A program made the position numbers and the translations under genes. Shown here in pieces: positions 17,650-27,199 of a DNA stretch of 36,655 nt. The stretch lies in the NCBI GenBank assembly GCA_009731375.1, contig BJOX01000192.1:757233-793887 (forward strand). Reading direction: 5' to 3'. The notes beneath the pieces are model-generated. The model made no database searches, was not told the DNA's origin, and saw only the letters and a program-made list of their open reading frames with translations. Each line of letters opens with the position of its first letter. Within the stretch, counting starts at the first letter, position 1. The DNA comes from Paulinella micropora (taxonomy: Eukaryota > Cercozoa > Imbricatea > Euglyphida).

Positions 17650-20600
17650 TCACTGCCTTCGTCGTCTGGCGCGGATTTCTTTGCCTGGTGGAGGACCACC
17701 AACAAAAGTCAGATCGAACTTTGACTGTTCGAGAATGTCCCAGATCTTATTAGGGATTCCGCCCAACGATAATTCAAAAGGGACATCAAGCACTCCTCTT
17801 GGCAGTGTCTGAATGGTCCACGCAGTGTAATCCTTGTCTCTGGGAGTAATTGTATCATCCCATGTCTCGAGACTTTTTGCGTCTTTATATACTGGCAGAT
17901 AATGTCTTGCCTTTGGATCCTCAACCGGGTCCATACTTCTCCAGAACTGGAGTATCGGTTGTACTATCTTTGCGGCTGATGATATTTTGAGTGTCCGTGT
18001 GACACGCATCTGTCGTGGGACCGCCACGACCCGCATCAAGTATAAGTCTGAGAGAGTGTCATCAGCGACATGTTGTTCCGCTGGTCTCATCAGATAGAAA
18101 ACATTTTTCACCCATGCGATGGTTGCTATCGCATCGCCTTCCTTCCATCGCTCATGGACAATCTCAACGTTGCCCGCGTTTGGGTCAGTGTCCGTCCCCT
18201 CCTCCTCCTGGTGGACGTCCTTTGATCTCATCGACCTCATCGCCTTCCTCGGTTGGTCGTTGATAAGATCATTCCGCGCTCTCCTTAGCTGCGCCTCTGT
18301 GATCTTCTCCTTCTTTCCGCTATGCTCTCGCGGAGACTTGGACTGAGTCCCCACCGCGCTTATGCGGTCAGTCTTCTCCTTGCTGTCCACCTCACTCTCC
18401 TCCTTCTCAGCTATCGGTGCCCGATAAGCATCGTCTTGGTCTATGCCAGCCTCCTTGTGGATGGGCGGCACCTCTTTGAAATCATCCTTCATCCGTTTTA
18501 ACGCCTCCTCAACGGATTCATCTTCCAGTAAGAAGGGATCATACTTAATCAGCCTTCTTACATTCACAATTTGCACCTTCCCTCTACCCCTGATCTTGTA
18601 ATTCAGAGGTCCCGTCTGTTCCATAATCTGATAAGGTCCTTTCCAGTGAGTGAACAGCTTAGAGCTGACTCCCTTCGGGACTTGAGGATGGTACAATAGT
18701 ACAATATCCCCGACCTGGAACTTGATCTGATCCAAGTGCGCTTGTCGCACCCCTTCAGCATCAGTCTTTCGGCGCTCCGCCTCTCTATGCGCCCTGACTA
18801 TTTGTTCCGCCTCCATCTTCACTCTAAGTCTCATCCCAAACAACTCATCCGCATCCGCCCAAGTGTCTTTTGGGTGAAGGAGCGAAGTCGGGATATCAGG
18901 CTCACGCCCATATACTAACTGATATGGCGAGATTGAGCTCTTCGAGCCTCCTAACGCCGTAGAGGGTAGACAGTTCATTGCAAACGCAAATGATGGTGCT
19001 GCCTCGACCCATGCTCTTTGATTCTCCTTCTTCGTGCAATACATCTTTAGCGAGGCTTTGAGGGGTCTGTGTACCCGCTCGATTTTCCCATTTGCTCGCG
19101 GGTTATAGGCAGTAACATATTGCCATTTCATCCCGTAATACTTAGATAGTTTGTCGATGACCTCGTTATTAAAGTCCGAGCCTCGATCAGAACATATCTT
19201 TCTTGGTACTCCGATCTGTGAGATGATCCTATCGATCAGCGCCTCGGCCGTCGTCTTGCCGGTAACGTCTTTGACAGGGATGATCCACACATAGTTGGTG
19301 GCTCTGTCAATAGCCGTAAGGAGGTATTTGTAACCATCCTTCGATTCTGGGAAAGGTCCCACATGATCAATGTGTATAAACTCAAACATCCCCGCATGAA
19401 GAGGAAATTCGCCAATCAGGCCGAAATTTGCCTTCAGTGGTGTTTTGTTTATCTTGCACGGGATGCATGCATCCACCGCCTGATCTATCTCCTCCTTCAT
19501 CTTCTTCCACCAGAATCGCCTCGCTACGAACATATGAGTTCGTTGTCGACCCGGATGCGCCAAAAGTGGGCAATTGTGGGCTGCGACAAATATAAATCGT
19601 CTCAGACTCTCCGGTACCCAAAGGGTCCATTTGTCCGGCTGTGACGCATAGCGACCGTGAAGGCCCTTGTACCACAGTAGACCATCTCTCCATCCCATCT
19701 CCTTCATCTGATCTTTGATCGCTTTCGTCATCCGTAGCTCATCCGGGTTCTGATATAACTGTATCAGTTCTTTAAACTCCGGATCTTGAGCCTGTTGTTG
19801 CCTCCATGCGGTAGGCGAGGCTATATGGATAGTACCATCTTCTAGCCGTACCCCGATTCTTTCCGGGTCATCGTCTAGGTCACTTCTCCGCTCTTGAGGA
19901 GGCTCCGCATAAACTTCCTGCGTCTCCTCTTCCTCTCTTATGTTCGCCTTCGCATTCTCATATACCTCATAGGACCACTCAGCGTCCTCCTGGGTATGTA
20001 GCTCACAACATATCCCGTGATCCGGGCCTTGTGGACTGTACCGTAGACCTGTGCGGTCATATCGGACTCCACTCGCCATCTCCATCGCCTCAATGTGGCT
20101 GACCTCATACACCTTGTCAGTGGACAAGTCTTCCATCTCCACCGTGGACACCAACGCCGATACTTCTGAGTTAAACTCTAGCCTAGAGAGGCTATCAGCG
20201 ACCACATTTCGCTTTCCCGGTAGATGGACCATTGTAAAATCGAAACAAGACAAGAACGCTTGCCACCGCGCCAGCCGTCCCGTCTGTTCATGATTCATCA
20301 ACCATAACAGGTTATGATGATCAGTTCTGACAGTAAATTGAGGTCCTCCCCACAAATACTCTCTGAGCCTCTTGAGGGCCCATACTACCGCCAACGCCTC
20401 TCTTTGCCTTGTGCAATAGTTTCTCTCCGCCGCACACAACTTCCTACTAATAAACATGATTGGGCGTAATTTCTTCTCCTCATCCTCTTGTTGTAATACA
20501 GCCCCAATCGCAAACTTAGATGCGTCTGTATCGACTACGAATTGTTTCGTAAAGTCGGGCATCGTTAACACCAGTCCTCCGTCTTTCGGGTCTTTGTAAA

Positions 20601-23463
20601 TGAGATCTTTGAGCGCATGAAACGCTTGCAAAGCCTCTTCGTCCCACTTCTCAAAGTCTCCAAAATCTATCATTTTCTCCACTTTAGCCCGTGTTGCACC
20701 CCAATCGGGTATAAACTGGCTATAGTATTGCGCCATCGCAAGGAATGAGTGCAATTCAGTGCGGTTCTTCGGTATCGGTCGATTCATAATCTCCTCCCTC
20801 TTCTCTTTGGATATCGAGACTCGATTATGGGAGATCTCGTACCCTAAGTATGTCACACTCGTCTTGGCAAGTTGACACTTCTTTAGATTGCACTTCAGGC
20901 CAAAAGCTCCGATGCGCCTGAATATATCGGACAAATGATCGATATGCTCCTCCATTGTGTTAGAGTATACGATAATGTCATCGATATAGCAAAATGCATA
21001 TTCTCCCGCCTTCTGTCCCCGCCTTCTCATAAAGCCACCGTCAGACAAATCATCGTACTGACTGCTCAACATCTTCTGCATCGCCTTCTGGAAAAGTCCT
21101 GGGGCTTGCTTGAGGCCCATCGGAAGCACTTTCCATTGGTATATTTCCATACCCACCACAAACGCCGTCAGCCATCTGGACTTTTCCTCCAGTGGTATCT
21201 GCCAGAAGCCATTCTTAAGGTCAATGACCGAATAGAATTTTGCATTCCGCAGTACTCTCCTTCCTTCTTCTAATGTCGGGAGAGGATTTCTCTCTTCCTC
21301 CAGCACCTTGTTAACACGAGCATAGTTAACTGTCAGGCGCCATTCTCCTCCTGGCTTCGGCACTATTCTCGGTTGTGAGACTATTGAGGATGTTGATCTC
21401 TCAATAAAGTCCTCATTGAGCAGCTGTCTCGCTAGCTCCTCCGCTATCTTTGCCTCATGTATACTCAAATTTGCCCTTCGTGGTGCCGGTGACGGCTCCG
21501 CACCCGGTATTTTGTAAATAACCGCAGTGAAATCTTCAGGCTTGACACCACCTGCATGTGGAGGATAAAACATTTCCTTGTTCGCCTCTAATTTGGCTTT
21601 TAAAAGCTCCTTCTCCTTCTCCGTGCCTACTCCTTCTTCCAATATTTTCCGCGCCGCCTCTTGAAAATCTTCATCAGACATCTGCTTATGTTGCTTGAGG
21701 GGTTCTCTGTCCTCCTCCAAGCCTAAGTCCTCTTCCGAGACATCATCTAGGCCCGTCTTTTCATACGTGACCGTGTCCGGCTCATCATCTTTACCGAGCT
21801 CCACCAGCATGTCAATGAGTCTCGCGTATTGCAAAGGAGCTTTACGGGTGTAAAAACCATCAAAGCATGTGAATGCTTGCGGTATCAATTTCAACTTGTC
21901 GAGGTCTCTGAGCTTCCGCTTGTATGCACTGCTCTGCTCACGAGTTCCCATACGACAAGCCACCACTAGCTGTTGCTTGCGAGAGGGTACCGGTATAGGA
22001 TGATCAATAAGCCGGTCCCTTATTTCCTGCGCCCATATCGCCTTCTCATTATATGGCAGGATAATAGTATACGGCTTATTATTTTCGAATAAAGTCCGTA
22101 AGCATTTCTTCACTTCAGACAGTGAACGCGGCCACGTGGGCTCGTCACCCCAGAAATCAGTAATAAAACTTTTAATAGTTTCTGGTGGAGTATCCGGGAT
22201 TCGCCCCGTTCTCCTTGGTACAAACGCCTCCCTTTTTTCTTCTCCTACTTTCGCATGGAAACAGTATCCGTTAGTAATATGGACATCTGTTCCTACTCCT
22301 TCCGCGAATCTCGCCAACGACGGGCTTCTTTGTGCGACACATATAATCTCCTCCTTTCGCTTCTCGATTAAGTCATCAATAGACTTTTTGTCCCAATGGC
22401 ATGTCGGAACTGTGACAGTGCACACTTGGGATTCCCAATTGTCGGTCCAGGACAGTTCATCCGGTCTTACGACATGGGGGTGAACGTACACCTCAAGTGC
22501 CTCATGTGCGATGGCCATCTTTTTGTGATCCGTCGCTAGACTCAGCTCATAAGCCTCATAAGAGTCAGTAGCGTTGAAGGGATCAATATCGTTCTCTTCT
22601 CCTCTTTTTACTCCATATATCACTCGCCGTGCGGCGCAATCAATCACAGCCCCCATCGTAGCCAATTGGTCATACGATAGTAATATTGACCCGTGGTAAC
22701 CGGGGACGACATAGAGGTCCATACGGTATACTCGTGCGGATTTCAATTTAAAGGTCAGTGTGATGATTCCCGTGATATCCGTCCGGCTGCTCACTCCTTT
22801 GAGAGTGCCCGTTGACTTTTTCATATTTCCGTCCACCCAGTCCCGGTATCGATTAAAAAACTTCCGGCCGACAATATTAATATTCGCCATCGTATCATTA
22901 CCAACTTTTAATATTGTCTTCAATGTTTCACAATAAAGTTCCGTATAACACAGAGCATCGGGCCTGTGTATATTGGCTGCGAGAACAAGAACTTTACGTT
23001 CCAAATTTTGGAGTCTTGTCTCTAAGTTTTTCAACTCCTCCTTCTTCTCCTCCTGCTTCACCTCATTAACATTTTTATTATTCTGCGGTACTGGTGCGTT
23101 TACTATTTGAGCGACATTGTCTTGTGGTACTTGAGTACACACATTGTCTTTTTGCTCGCCACCCGCCGCGACCGTAGACATTGAGTCTGTTCGTGGTTGT
23201 TTGCTTGGCCGAGGCGATACGTCTGCCATTGGCCTCCTCGCCTCCATCGCAAGTCTCGCCTTCCTATTTGCATCAGTTATCATTGGTAACCGTGCTGTAT
23301 GAACGGGTATGAGACTACCTTGGGGCTGCAGTCTCTGTGTACCCACATCTTTGTTTTCACATAGAGGAAGCGTTGGCCCAGTCTGCACAACAGCATTAGA
23401 AAGCACTGTGACTTTAGGGTTAAACTTCACAGTCTTCTCCTTCCTCTCTTCTTCCCCCTCCAG
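17650..23463 (-). CDS. pol: Pol polyprotein (PR-RT-RNase H-IN) of the Ty3/gypsy-type element
   Basis: Open from the codon after the gag TGA to TGA at 17650-17652. Numbering here starts at the GTG at 23430; the first in-frame ATG is at 23281-23283 (residue 50), so Gag-Pol read-through is the likelier source. Protease-like region at about 165-280 with DTMAN at 179-183 where DTGA is expected. RT at about 655-845 with YIDD at 815-818 and LPMGLKQAPG. RNase H at about 963-1090 with DTDAS at 967 and TDHHN. Integrase: zinc site H1285-x7-H1293-x28-C1322-x2-C1325, catalytic D1355, D1415, E1451 (the classical 35-residue D-E spacing), and a GPY/F module with GPY at 1598-1600. No chromodomain is seen. About 1630-1926 is a charged extension I cannot assign. 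RT before IN marks Ty3/gypsy order. No frameshifts. Confidence 0.97.
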   Translation of the reverse strand: MEGEEERKEKTVKFNPKVTVLSNAVVQTGPTLPLCENKDVGTQRLQPQGSLIPVHTARLPMITDANRKARLAMEARRPMADVSPRPSKQPRTDSMSTVAAGGEQKDNVCTQVPQDNVAQIVNAPVPQNNKNVNEVKQEEKKEELKNLETRLQNLERKVLVLAANIHRPDALCYTELYCETLKTILKVGNDTMANINIVGRKFFNRYRDWVDGNMKKSTGTLKGVSSRTDITGIITLTFKLKSARVYRMDLYVVPGYHGSILLSYDQLATMGAVIDCAARRVIYGVKRGEENDIDPFNATDSYEAYELSLATDHKKMAIAHEALEVYVHPHVVRPDELSWTDNWESQVCTVTVPTCHWDKKSIDDLIEKRKEEIICVAQRSPSLARFAEGVGTDVHITNGYCFHAKVGEEKREAFVPRRTGRIPDTPPETIKSFITDFWGDEPTWPRSLSEVKKCLRTLFENNKPYTIILPYNEKAIWAQEIRDRLIDHPIPVPSRKQQLVVACRMGTREQSSAYKRKLRDLDKLKLIPQAFTCFDGFYTRKAPLQYARLIDMLVELGKDDEPDTVTYEKTGLDDVSEEDLGLEEDREPLKQHKQMSDEDFQEAARKILEEGVGTEKEKELLKAKLEANKEMFYPPHAGGVKPEDFTAVIYKIPGAEPSPAPRRANLSIHEAKIAEELARQLLNEDFIERSTSSIVSQPRIVPKPGGEWRLTVNYARVNKVLEEERNPLPTLEEGRRVLRNAKFYSVIDLKNGFWQIPLEEKSRWLTAFVVGMEIYQWKVLPMGLKQAPGLFQKAMQKMLSSQYDDLSDGGFMRRRGQKAGEYAFCYIDDIIVYSNTMEEHIDHLSDIFRRIGAFGLKCNLKKCQLAKTSVTYLGYEISHNRVSISKEKREEIMNRPIPKNRTELHSFLAMAQYYSQFIPDWGATRAKVEKMIDFGDFEKWDEEALQAFHALKDLIYKDPKDGGLVLTMPDFTKQFVVDTDASKFAIGAVLQQEDEEKKLRPIMFISRKLCAAERNYCTRQREALAVVWALKRLREYLWGGPQFTVRTDHHNLLWLMNHEQTGRLARWQAFLSCFDFTMVHLPGKRNVVADSLSRLEFNSEVSALVSTVEMEDLSTDKVYEVSHIEAMEMASGVRYDRTGLRYSPQGPDHGICCELHTQEDAEWSYEVYENAKANIREEEETQEVYAEPPQERRSDLDDDPERIGVRLEDGTIHIASPTAWRQQQAQDPEFKELIQLYQNPDELRMTKAIKDQMKEMGWRDGLLWYKGLHGRYASQPDKWTLWVPESLRRFIFVAAHNCPLLAHPGRQRTHMFVARRFWWKKMKEEIDQAVDACIPCKINKTPLKANFGLIGEFPLHAGMFEFIHIDHVGPFPESKDGYKYLLTAIDRATNYVWIIPVKDVTGKTTAEALIDRIISQIGVPRKICSDRGSDFNNEVIDKLSKYYGMKWQYVTAYNPRANGKIERVHRPLKASLKMYCTKKENQRAWVEAAPSFAFAMNCLPSTALGGSKSSISPYQLVYGREPDIPTSLLHPKDTWADADELFGMRLRVKMEAEQIVRAHREAERRKTDAEGVRQAHLDQIKFQVGDIVLLYHPQVPKGVSSKLFTHWKGPYQIMEQTGPLNYKIRGRGKVQIVNVRRLIKYDPFLLEDESVEEALKRMKDDFKEVPPIHKEAGIDQDDAYRAPIAEKEESEVDSKEKTDRISAVGTQSKSPREHSGKKEKITEAQLRRARNDLINDQPRKAMRSMRSKDVHQEEEGTDTDPNAGNVEIVHERWKEGDAIATIAWVKNVFYLMRPAEQHVADDTLSDLYLMRVVAVPRQMRVTRTLKISSAAKIVQPILQFWRSMDPVEDPKARHYLPVYKDAKSLETWDDTITPRDKDYTAWTIQTLPRGVLDVPFELSLGGIPNKIWDILEQSKFDLTFVGGPPPGKEIRARRRRQ

Positions 23464-23466
23464 TCA
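23464..23466 (-). promoter_or_regulatory. In-frame UGA between gag and pol, candidate read-through site
   Basis: Gag ends GTG GTG GAA TGA and the same frame continues CTG GAG GGG GAA with no further stop through all of pol. UGA followed by C is the leakiest stop context known in eukaryotes. Pol has no nearby ATG. Confidence 0.65.
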
Positions 23467-26172
23467 TTCCACCACCTCGAAACGATTACCTTGAGTAGTG
23501 TCCGGGTAGGATGACGTATCGGTCTCCGAGGCAGTGTTGTAGGCCTGAGCTCGACCGAAATTTGGGTTGGAGCTTGCCCACGAGCCTCCTCCTCCTCTGG
23601 GTGGGGGGGCTGGAGCTCGAACAGCTCTCCCTCCATAAGGGGTATATCCCCGACCTCCTCCTCTTCCTCTCTGAGGGGTTCCCTGCCACCTCGAGGCTCC
23701 TCTCCATGTTCCTCCTCCTCCTCCTCCTCCTCCTCCTCCTCGTCCTCCTGCTCCTGCTCCTCCTTCTCGTCCTCTTTGAGAGGCCTTTAAGTTCTTTTGT
23801 CTCTCCCTTTCCTCCTTCTTCTCCTTCATCCTCTTCATGTAGGTAATGATTGCCTCTCGTAACTCCTCATCATCACACATATTGGCATACCAACCTTCGT
23901 TCACAGCGGCAATCTGAAGCATATTGAAAAGGCCCGGTTCCTTGCCTTCCGTCCTGCTCAGAAAATTTGCCCTTGCTGTTGGGTTCTGCCTATCATGATT
24001 GAAAGAGCAGTCTCTGTTCTCCATCTGTGCCTTACACTGCAAGCCCGCGAACCACCTCCAACATGCGGTCTTCAGGTCTGGCTCTCTCTGTCTCTTCCAA
24101 CCGGCAACTCTGTTTGTGTACGTGGCTTGTGCGCCAACAGGTACACCGCCTGCCTGTGCCGTATGTGCCTCCGTGAGCGAGTCCATGTTTGAGCATGCAC
24201 TCATCACTTCTTGAAACAGTGCTGACGGAGCAACGCTTTGAACCGTATTTTCGAACACGTGTGTCTCGAGGAAGTTCTTGGACTTCACTGAGCTAAACGT
24301 CGAGCATTGTTGTATGAGCTGAGTAAGCTTACTCGGGTTAACTGTGTGTAACGCCGAAAAGAAATAGAGGATGATCGACTTGCGGCCATAGAATAGCCCA
24401 TAGGAGGAAACTACCTCCGTAAGGGTCGCCGCCAAGCCAACAGCACTCCTCAAACTCATCGCCACTGTCTCAAAGATTTCAAATCCTATGAGAGTACCAG
24501 TGCAGAGATGCTGGTATCCATGAGATTGAAAATATGAAATGAGTGTGGCCACCGCCAGTTCACACTGAGCGTCTAGGCCTGTTGCATTGTTTCTCTTAAT
24601 CTCCTCCTTCTTTCTCAAAAACTTGTACTGTGTCAGATCAAATCCCTCCGAGACTAGAGATTGGTCAAAAACAGTAACAAGGGCCTCGTATTCCTGCGTT
24701 TCGTCGCAAGGAAAAGCCTTCATGCAGGCATTGATCTCTTTGAGCTTGCTCAAAAGCGAAGCATCAGAGTCTTTGTCTGAGCTCGTCTTGGCATATAGCA
24801 TGAGACTTGCCACTCCTCCTTTCTTCCCCTTGAAGGCATTTATGATGTTCTGTCTGTCCTTCTTCTCCGTGTTTGTGACCACCACCGTAGTTGAGCCCGA
24901 GGGTGCAGGGGCTGGTGGGGCAGGAGCTGGTGGGGTCAAATATGTCGGAGGGTGTGTCTTTGCACCACTCACTTTTGCTTTCATTCTTTCCAGTCTCATC
25001 GTCTTCTCGAACTCCTCATTCTCTTTCGCCTTCTTCTTCTCAGATATCACCAGCTTTTGAGCATGAGTGATAAAGGCCACCAATTCAGAAGCAGATCTGA
25101 GAAAATTATATTTCTCCACATATTGGTCAACACCTGCTTTGTTGGCGACCGGTGGTGCGTTACTAAGTGATTTAAGGACAGAGTGATCCTTGGTAGGAAT
25201 CCATCTCTTCCATGCCTCCTTGTGCAGTAACGCACCCATCAACAGTCTGATCTTGGTCAGAACTCTGTCGGTCTTCTCTAACTCATCAATCACAGGATGA
25301 GTTTCTCCTGCTGCCTTAATGCTTTTTTCCATCTCTGCCTTCCCCTCCTCCAAGGCCTTTATTTCCATTGTAAAAAAATGAAATATGCCACTCGAGTTTT
25401 TCGAACCCAGATTGGTCTTCATTTTTGTTACATCGACTGCCTCCTGACCAGTCGCGAGGAATCTGGCCGTTGCTCTTGGGTTTGTGTACTGGAGGTAACC
25501 CTCACATCGTGGGCCGTATGTACGTTCCCAAATCAGGGTTTGAGTGTACACCCCAAAGATAGCATCGAGTAATTCAAGGTGGGTGTGTGTGTCCCCAAAC
25601 TTGATATGCTGTATCTTCTTTCTCTCTTCTGGATCAGAGACCAGTTTGCCGAGGAGCTGTGCTGTGTTTGATAATAGGATATAGACATCCTTTTTAGCAC
25701 GACTTTTCTCTCTTCTTTGATCCTGAGGGATCCACACATAGGTATCCTTCTCTACCCCCATCTTGTTATCAAACTCTTCTTTAGTGAGGTCATAGTGGTC
25801 TTGCACCCACTGTTGTTCCTCCACTGTGATCTCCTCTCCATCACTATGAATCAAGTCGATCATTTTTCGTCCTCCTCCTCCCGTGTAGGCAGGTGGTAAG
25901 GGATTACCATATGCTCCTCCTCCTCCCGTCTCTTCTTGTTCAAATCCTCCTTCATCTTCGTCTCCTCCATATCTTCCTTCATCATCCCAGCCCTCTTCTA
26001 CTCCTCCTCCTACTCCTTCATCTCCTCCTCCTTCATTCAATCCTCCTCCTCCTCCTTCATTCAATCCTCTTCCTCCTCCTCCATTCAATCCTCTTCCTCC
26101 TTTTCCTGCTTCTTCTTCTCTTCTTTGATCTGCCTCCGAGAATTCACTCACTTCGGCGGTCTCTGTCGACAT
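23464..26172 (-). CDS. gag: Gag polyprotein of the Ty3/gypsy-type element
   Basis: 902 residues, long for a Ty3-type Gag. It starts with ATG at 26170-26172 and ends in TGA at 23464-23466. Residues 1-110 are Gly- and Asp/Glu-rich. About 110-690 is a largely helical region where capsid and nucleocapsid precursors would lie; I see no recognisable motif there. At 704-727 is C-x8-C-x8-C-x3-H (CWRWFAGLQC ... CSFNH), a CCCH-like zinc finger, where Gags usually have CCHC knuckles. Residues about 797-865 are RGG/Gly-rich, typical of RNA binding. Identification rests on position upstream of pol in an LTR element and the nucleic-acid-binding C-terminus. The frame continues into pol after the TGA. Confidence 0.85.
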   Translation of the reverse strand: MSTETAEVSEFSEADQRREEEAGKGGRGLNGGGGRGLNEGGGGGLNEGGGDEGVGGGVEEGWDDEGRYGGDEDEGGFEQEETGGGGAYGNPLPPAYTGGGGRKMIDLIHSDGEEITVEEQQWVQDHYDLTKEEFDNKMGVEKDTYVWIPQDQRREKSRAKKDVYILLSNTAQLLGKLVSDPEERKKIQHIKFGDTHTHLELLDAIFGVYTQTLIWERTYGPRCEGYLQYTNPRATARFLATGQEAVDVTKMKTNLGSKNSSGIFHFFTMEIKALEEGKAEMEKSIKAAGETHPVIDELEKTDRVLTKIRLLMGALLHKEAWKRWIPTKDHSVLKSLSNAPPVANKAGVDQYVEKYNFLRSASELVAFITHAQKLVISEKKKAKENEEFEKTMRLERMKAKVSGAKTHPPTYLTPPAPAPPAPAPSGSTTVVVTNTEKKDRQNIINAFKGKKGGVASLMLYAKTSSDKDSDASLLSKLKEINACMKAFPCDETQEYEALVTVFDQSLVSEGFDLTQYKFLRKKEEIKRNNATGLDAQCELAVATLISYFQSHGYQHLCTGTLIGFEIFETVAMSLRSAVGLAATLTEVVSSYGLFYGRKSIILYFFSALHTVNPSKLTQLIQQCSTFSSVKSKNFLETHVFENTVQSVAPSALFQEVMSACSNMDSLTEAHTAQAGGVPVGAQATYTNRVAGWKRQREPDLKTACWRWFAGLQCKAQMENRDCSFNHDRQNPTARANFLSRTEGKEPGLFNMLQIAAVNEGWYANMCDDEELREAIITYMKRMKEKKEERERQKNLKASQRGREGGAGAGGRGGGGGGGGGGTWRGASRWQGTPQRGRGGGRGYTPYGGRAVRAPAPPPRGGGGSWASSNPNFGRAQAYNTASETDTSSYPDTTQGNRFEVVE

Positions 26173-26963
26173 GATGTCGTAGTAGTGATCAACAGGAGGA
26201 CAGTGTCAGCTCCTATGTTTGGTTTTTGTTCGTTTGTGTTCTGTTCCTCCTTCAGTCGATTGACTAGTGAAGAGAGAAACTAATAGAGAGGGTAGGATAA
26301 GATTCCCTGTCCTCTATGAAACACTGTTTGTATGTTTGTTTTTGTTTGAGAAAAATAGGCTTCAAGTTGAGACTTTCTCCGATTTCTTGTTCTCCTTACT
26401 CAAATTACTTTTTCCTCCTTCTTTTCTATATTGTATCTAGTATGAGGCACTTGGACCTACACACAGGTAGTAATAGAGAAACTAGAAAAGCTCTCCTTGA
26501 GAAGTCGACAGTCGGTCGGATAGGTTCTCAGACCTACCTTTAGAAAACGATCAGAGATTTGCAAAAATACTTTGACGTATGTGTGAGATAATGCAGATAA
26601 ATGCACAAACTAGAAGGGTAGAGTGTTGTGCTCCTGTCCCTATGCTTGTTTGTGTTTTGTGTGTGTTCCTTCACTCTTCTGTCCACCTCCTTCTTCTTGG
26701 TCTCTGTGTGAGAACAGCAAGAACGACAGAGAGTTTGTATCTGATGTCTCCTTGTGAGCACACAGATACTGATTGGGCTAGAGGGTACGAGACACCTGCT
26801 TGAGACCAATCAAATTATTTGTTTTGTGAAAGAGTTATGAGGGAGCTGTGTTGGAGTATTTGTTTTCGTCTGACGTCCCCGTGTGAGACAGGTCAGTGAA
26901 AATTCACTCTGTTGCCTGTGTGGCAAAGCAGAAAGAAATCACCCTAGTGATGTGGACTCCAAA
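26173..26963 (-). other. Retrotransposon 5' leader
   Basis: About 790 bp between the 5' LTR and the gag ATG. Only short open frames, no recognisable protein. It would carry the primer-binding site and probably the packaging signal. Confidence 0.6.
26944..26961 (-). other. Candidate primer-binding site
   Basis: Two T's after the 5' LTR comes TGGAGTCCACATCACTAG on the - strand. TGG fits complementarity to a tRNA CCA end. The implied tRNA 3' end (...GATGTGGACTCCA) is not one I recognise, and the bases beyond do not look like a T arm, so the primer is unknown. An internal tRNA fragment or other primer is possible. Confidence 0.4.
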
Positions 26964-27199
26964 TGTAATGCCCCCAACGATAGCTCGAAAAAAATCGGTA
27001 ATACAACCAAACACAGTCCTCAAGAATGAGAATGATGTCTCGTTGTATTAGCTCAGTGAAGCCAAAAAGGAAAACTGCAACAGACCAGGAATAAAATGGC
27101 ATCAGGTCCAATCCGGACAAATAATACTGAAAAACAAGCTGGTGCACCTGTCACCAGGAAAAGGTACTTTTTACCGGCTATCCGGGGGTGATGCCTACA
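26964..27199 (-). repeat. 5' LTR of the retrotransposon
   Basis: 236 bp, read on the - strand as TGTAGGCATCACCCCCGGAT...GGGGGCATTACA. It lacks the 6-bp GCTGAG-type insertion of the other LTR. No TATA box is obvious. The LTR is short for a 10.6-kb element. Confidence 0.95.

Larger units (their letters stand above)
16564..27199 (-). mobile_element. Full-length Ty3/gypsy-type LTR retrotransposon
   Basis: 10,636 bp. Two direct LTRs (16564-16805 and 26964-27199), each TG...CA, enclose gag and pol read on the - strand, so the right LTR is the 5' LTR. ATTT occurs at 16560-16563 and again at 27200-27203 and fits a 4-bp target-site duplication. The order PR-RT-RNaseH-IN in Pol is that of Ty3/gypsy (Metaviridae), not Ty1/copia. 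The LTRs differ at only four substitutions and one 6-bp indel (about 1.7 percent substitutions over 236 bp), and both long frames are open, so the insertion is young and possibly competent. It lies antisense to the sulfatase gene and, if the exon at 27537 belongs to that gene, inside one of its introns. Confidence 0.96.
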
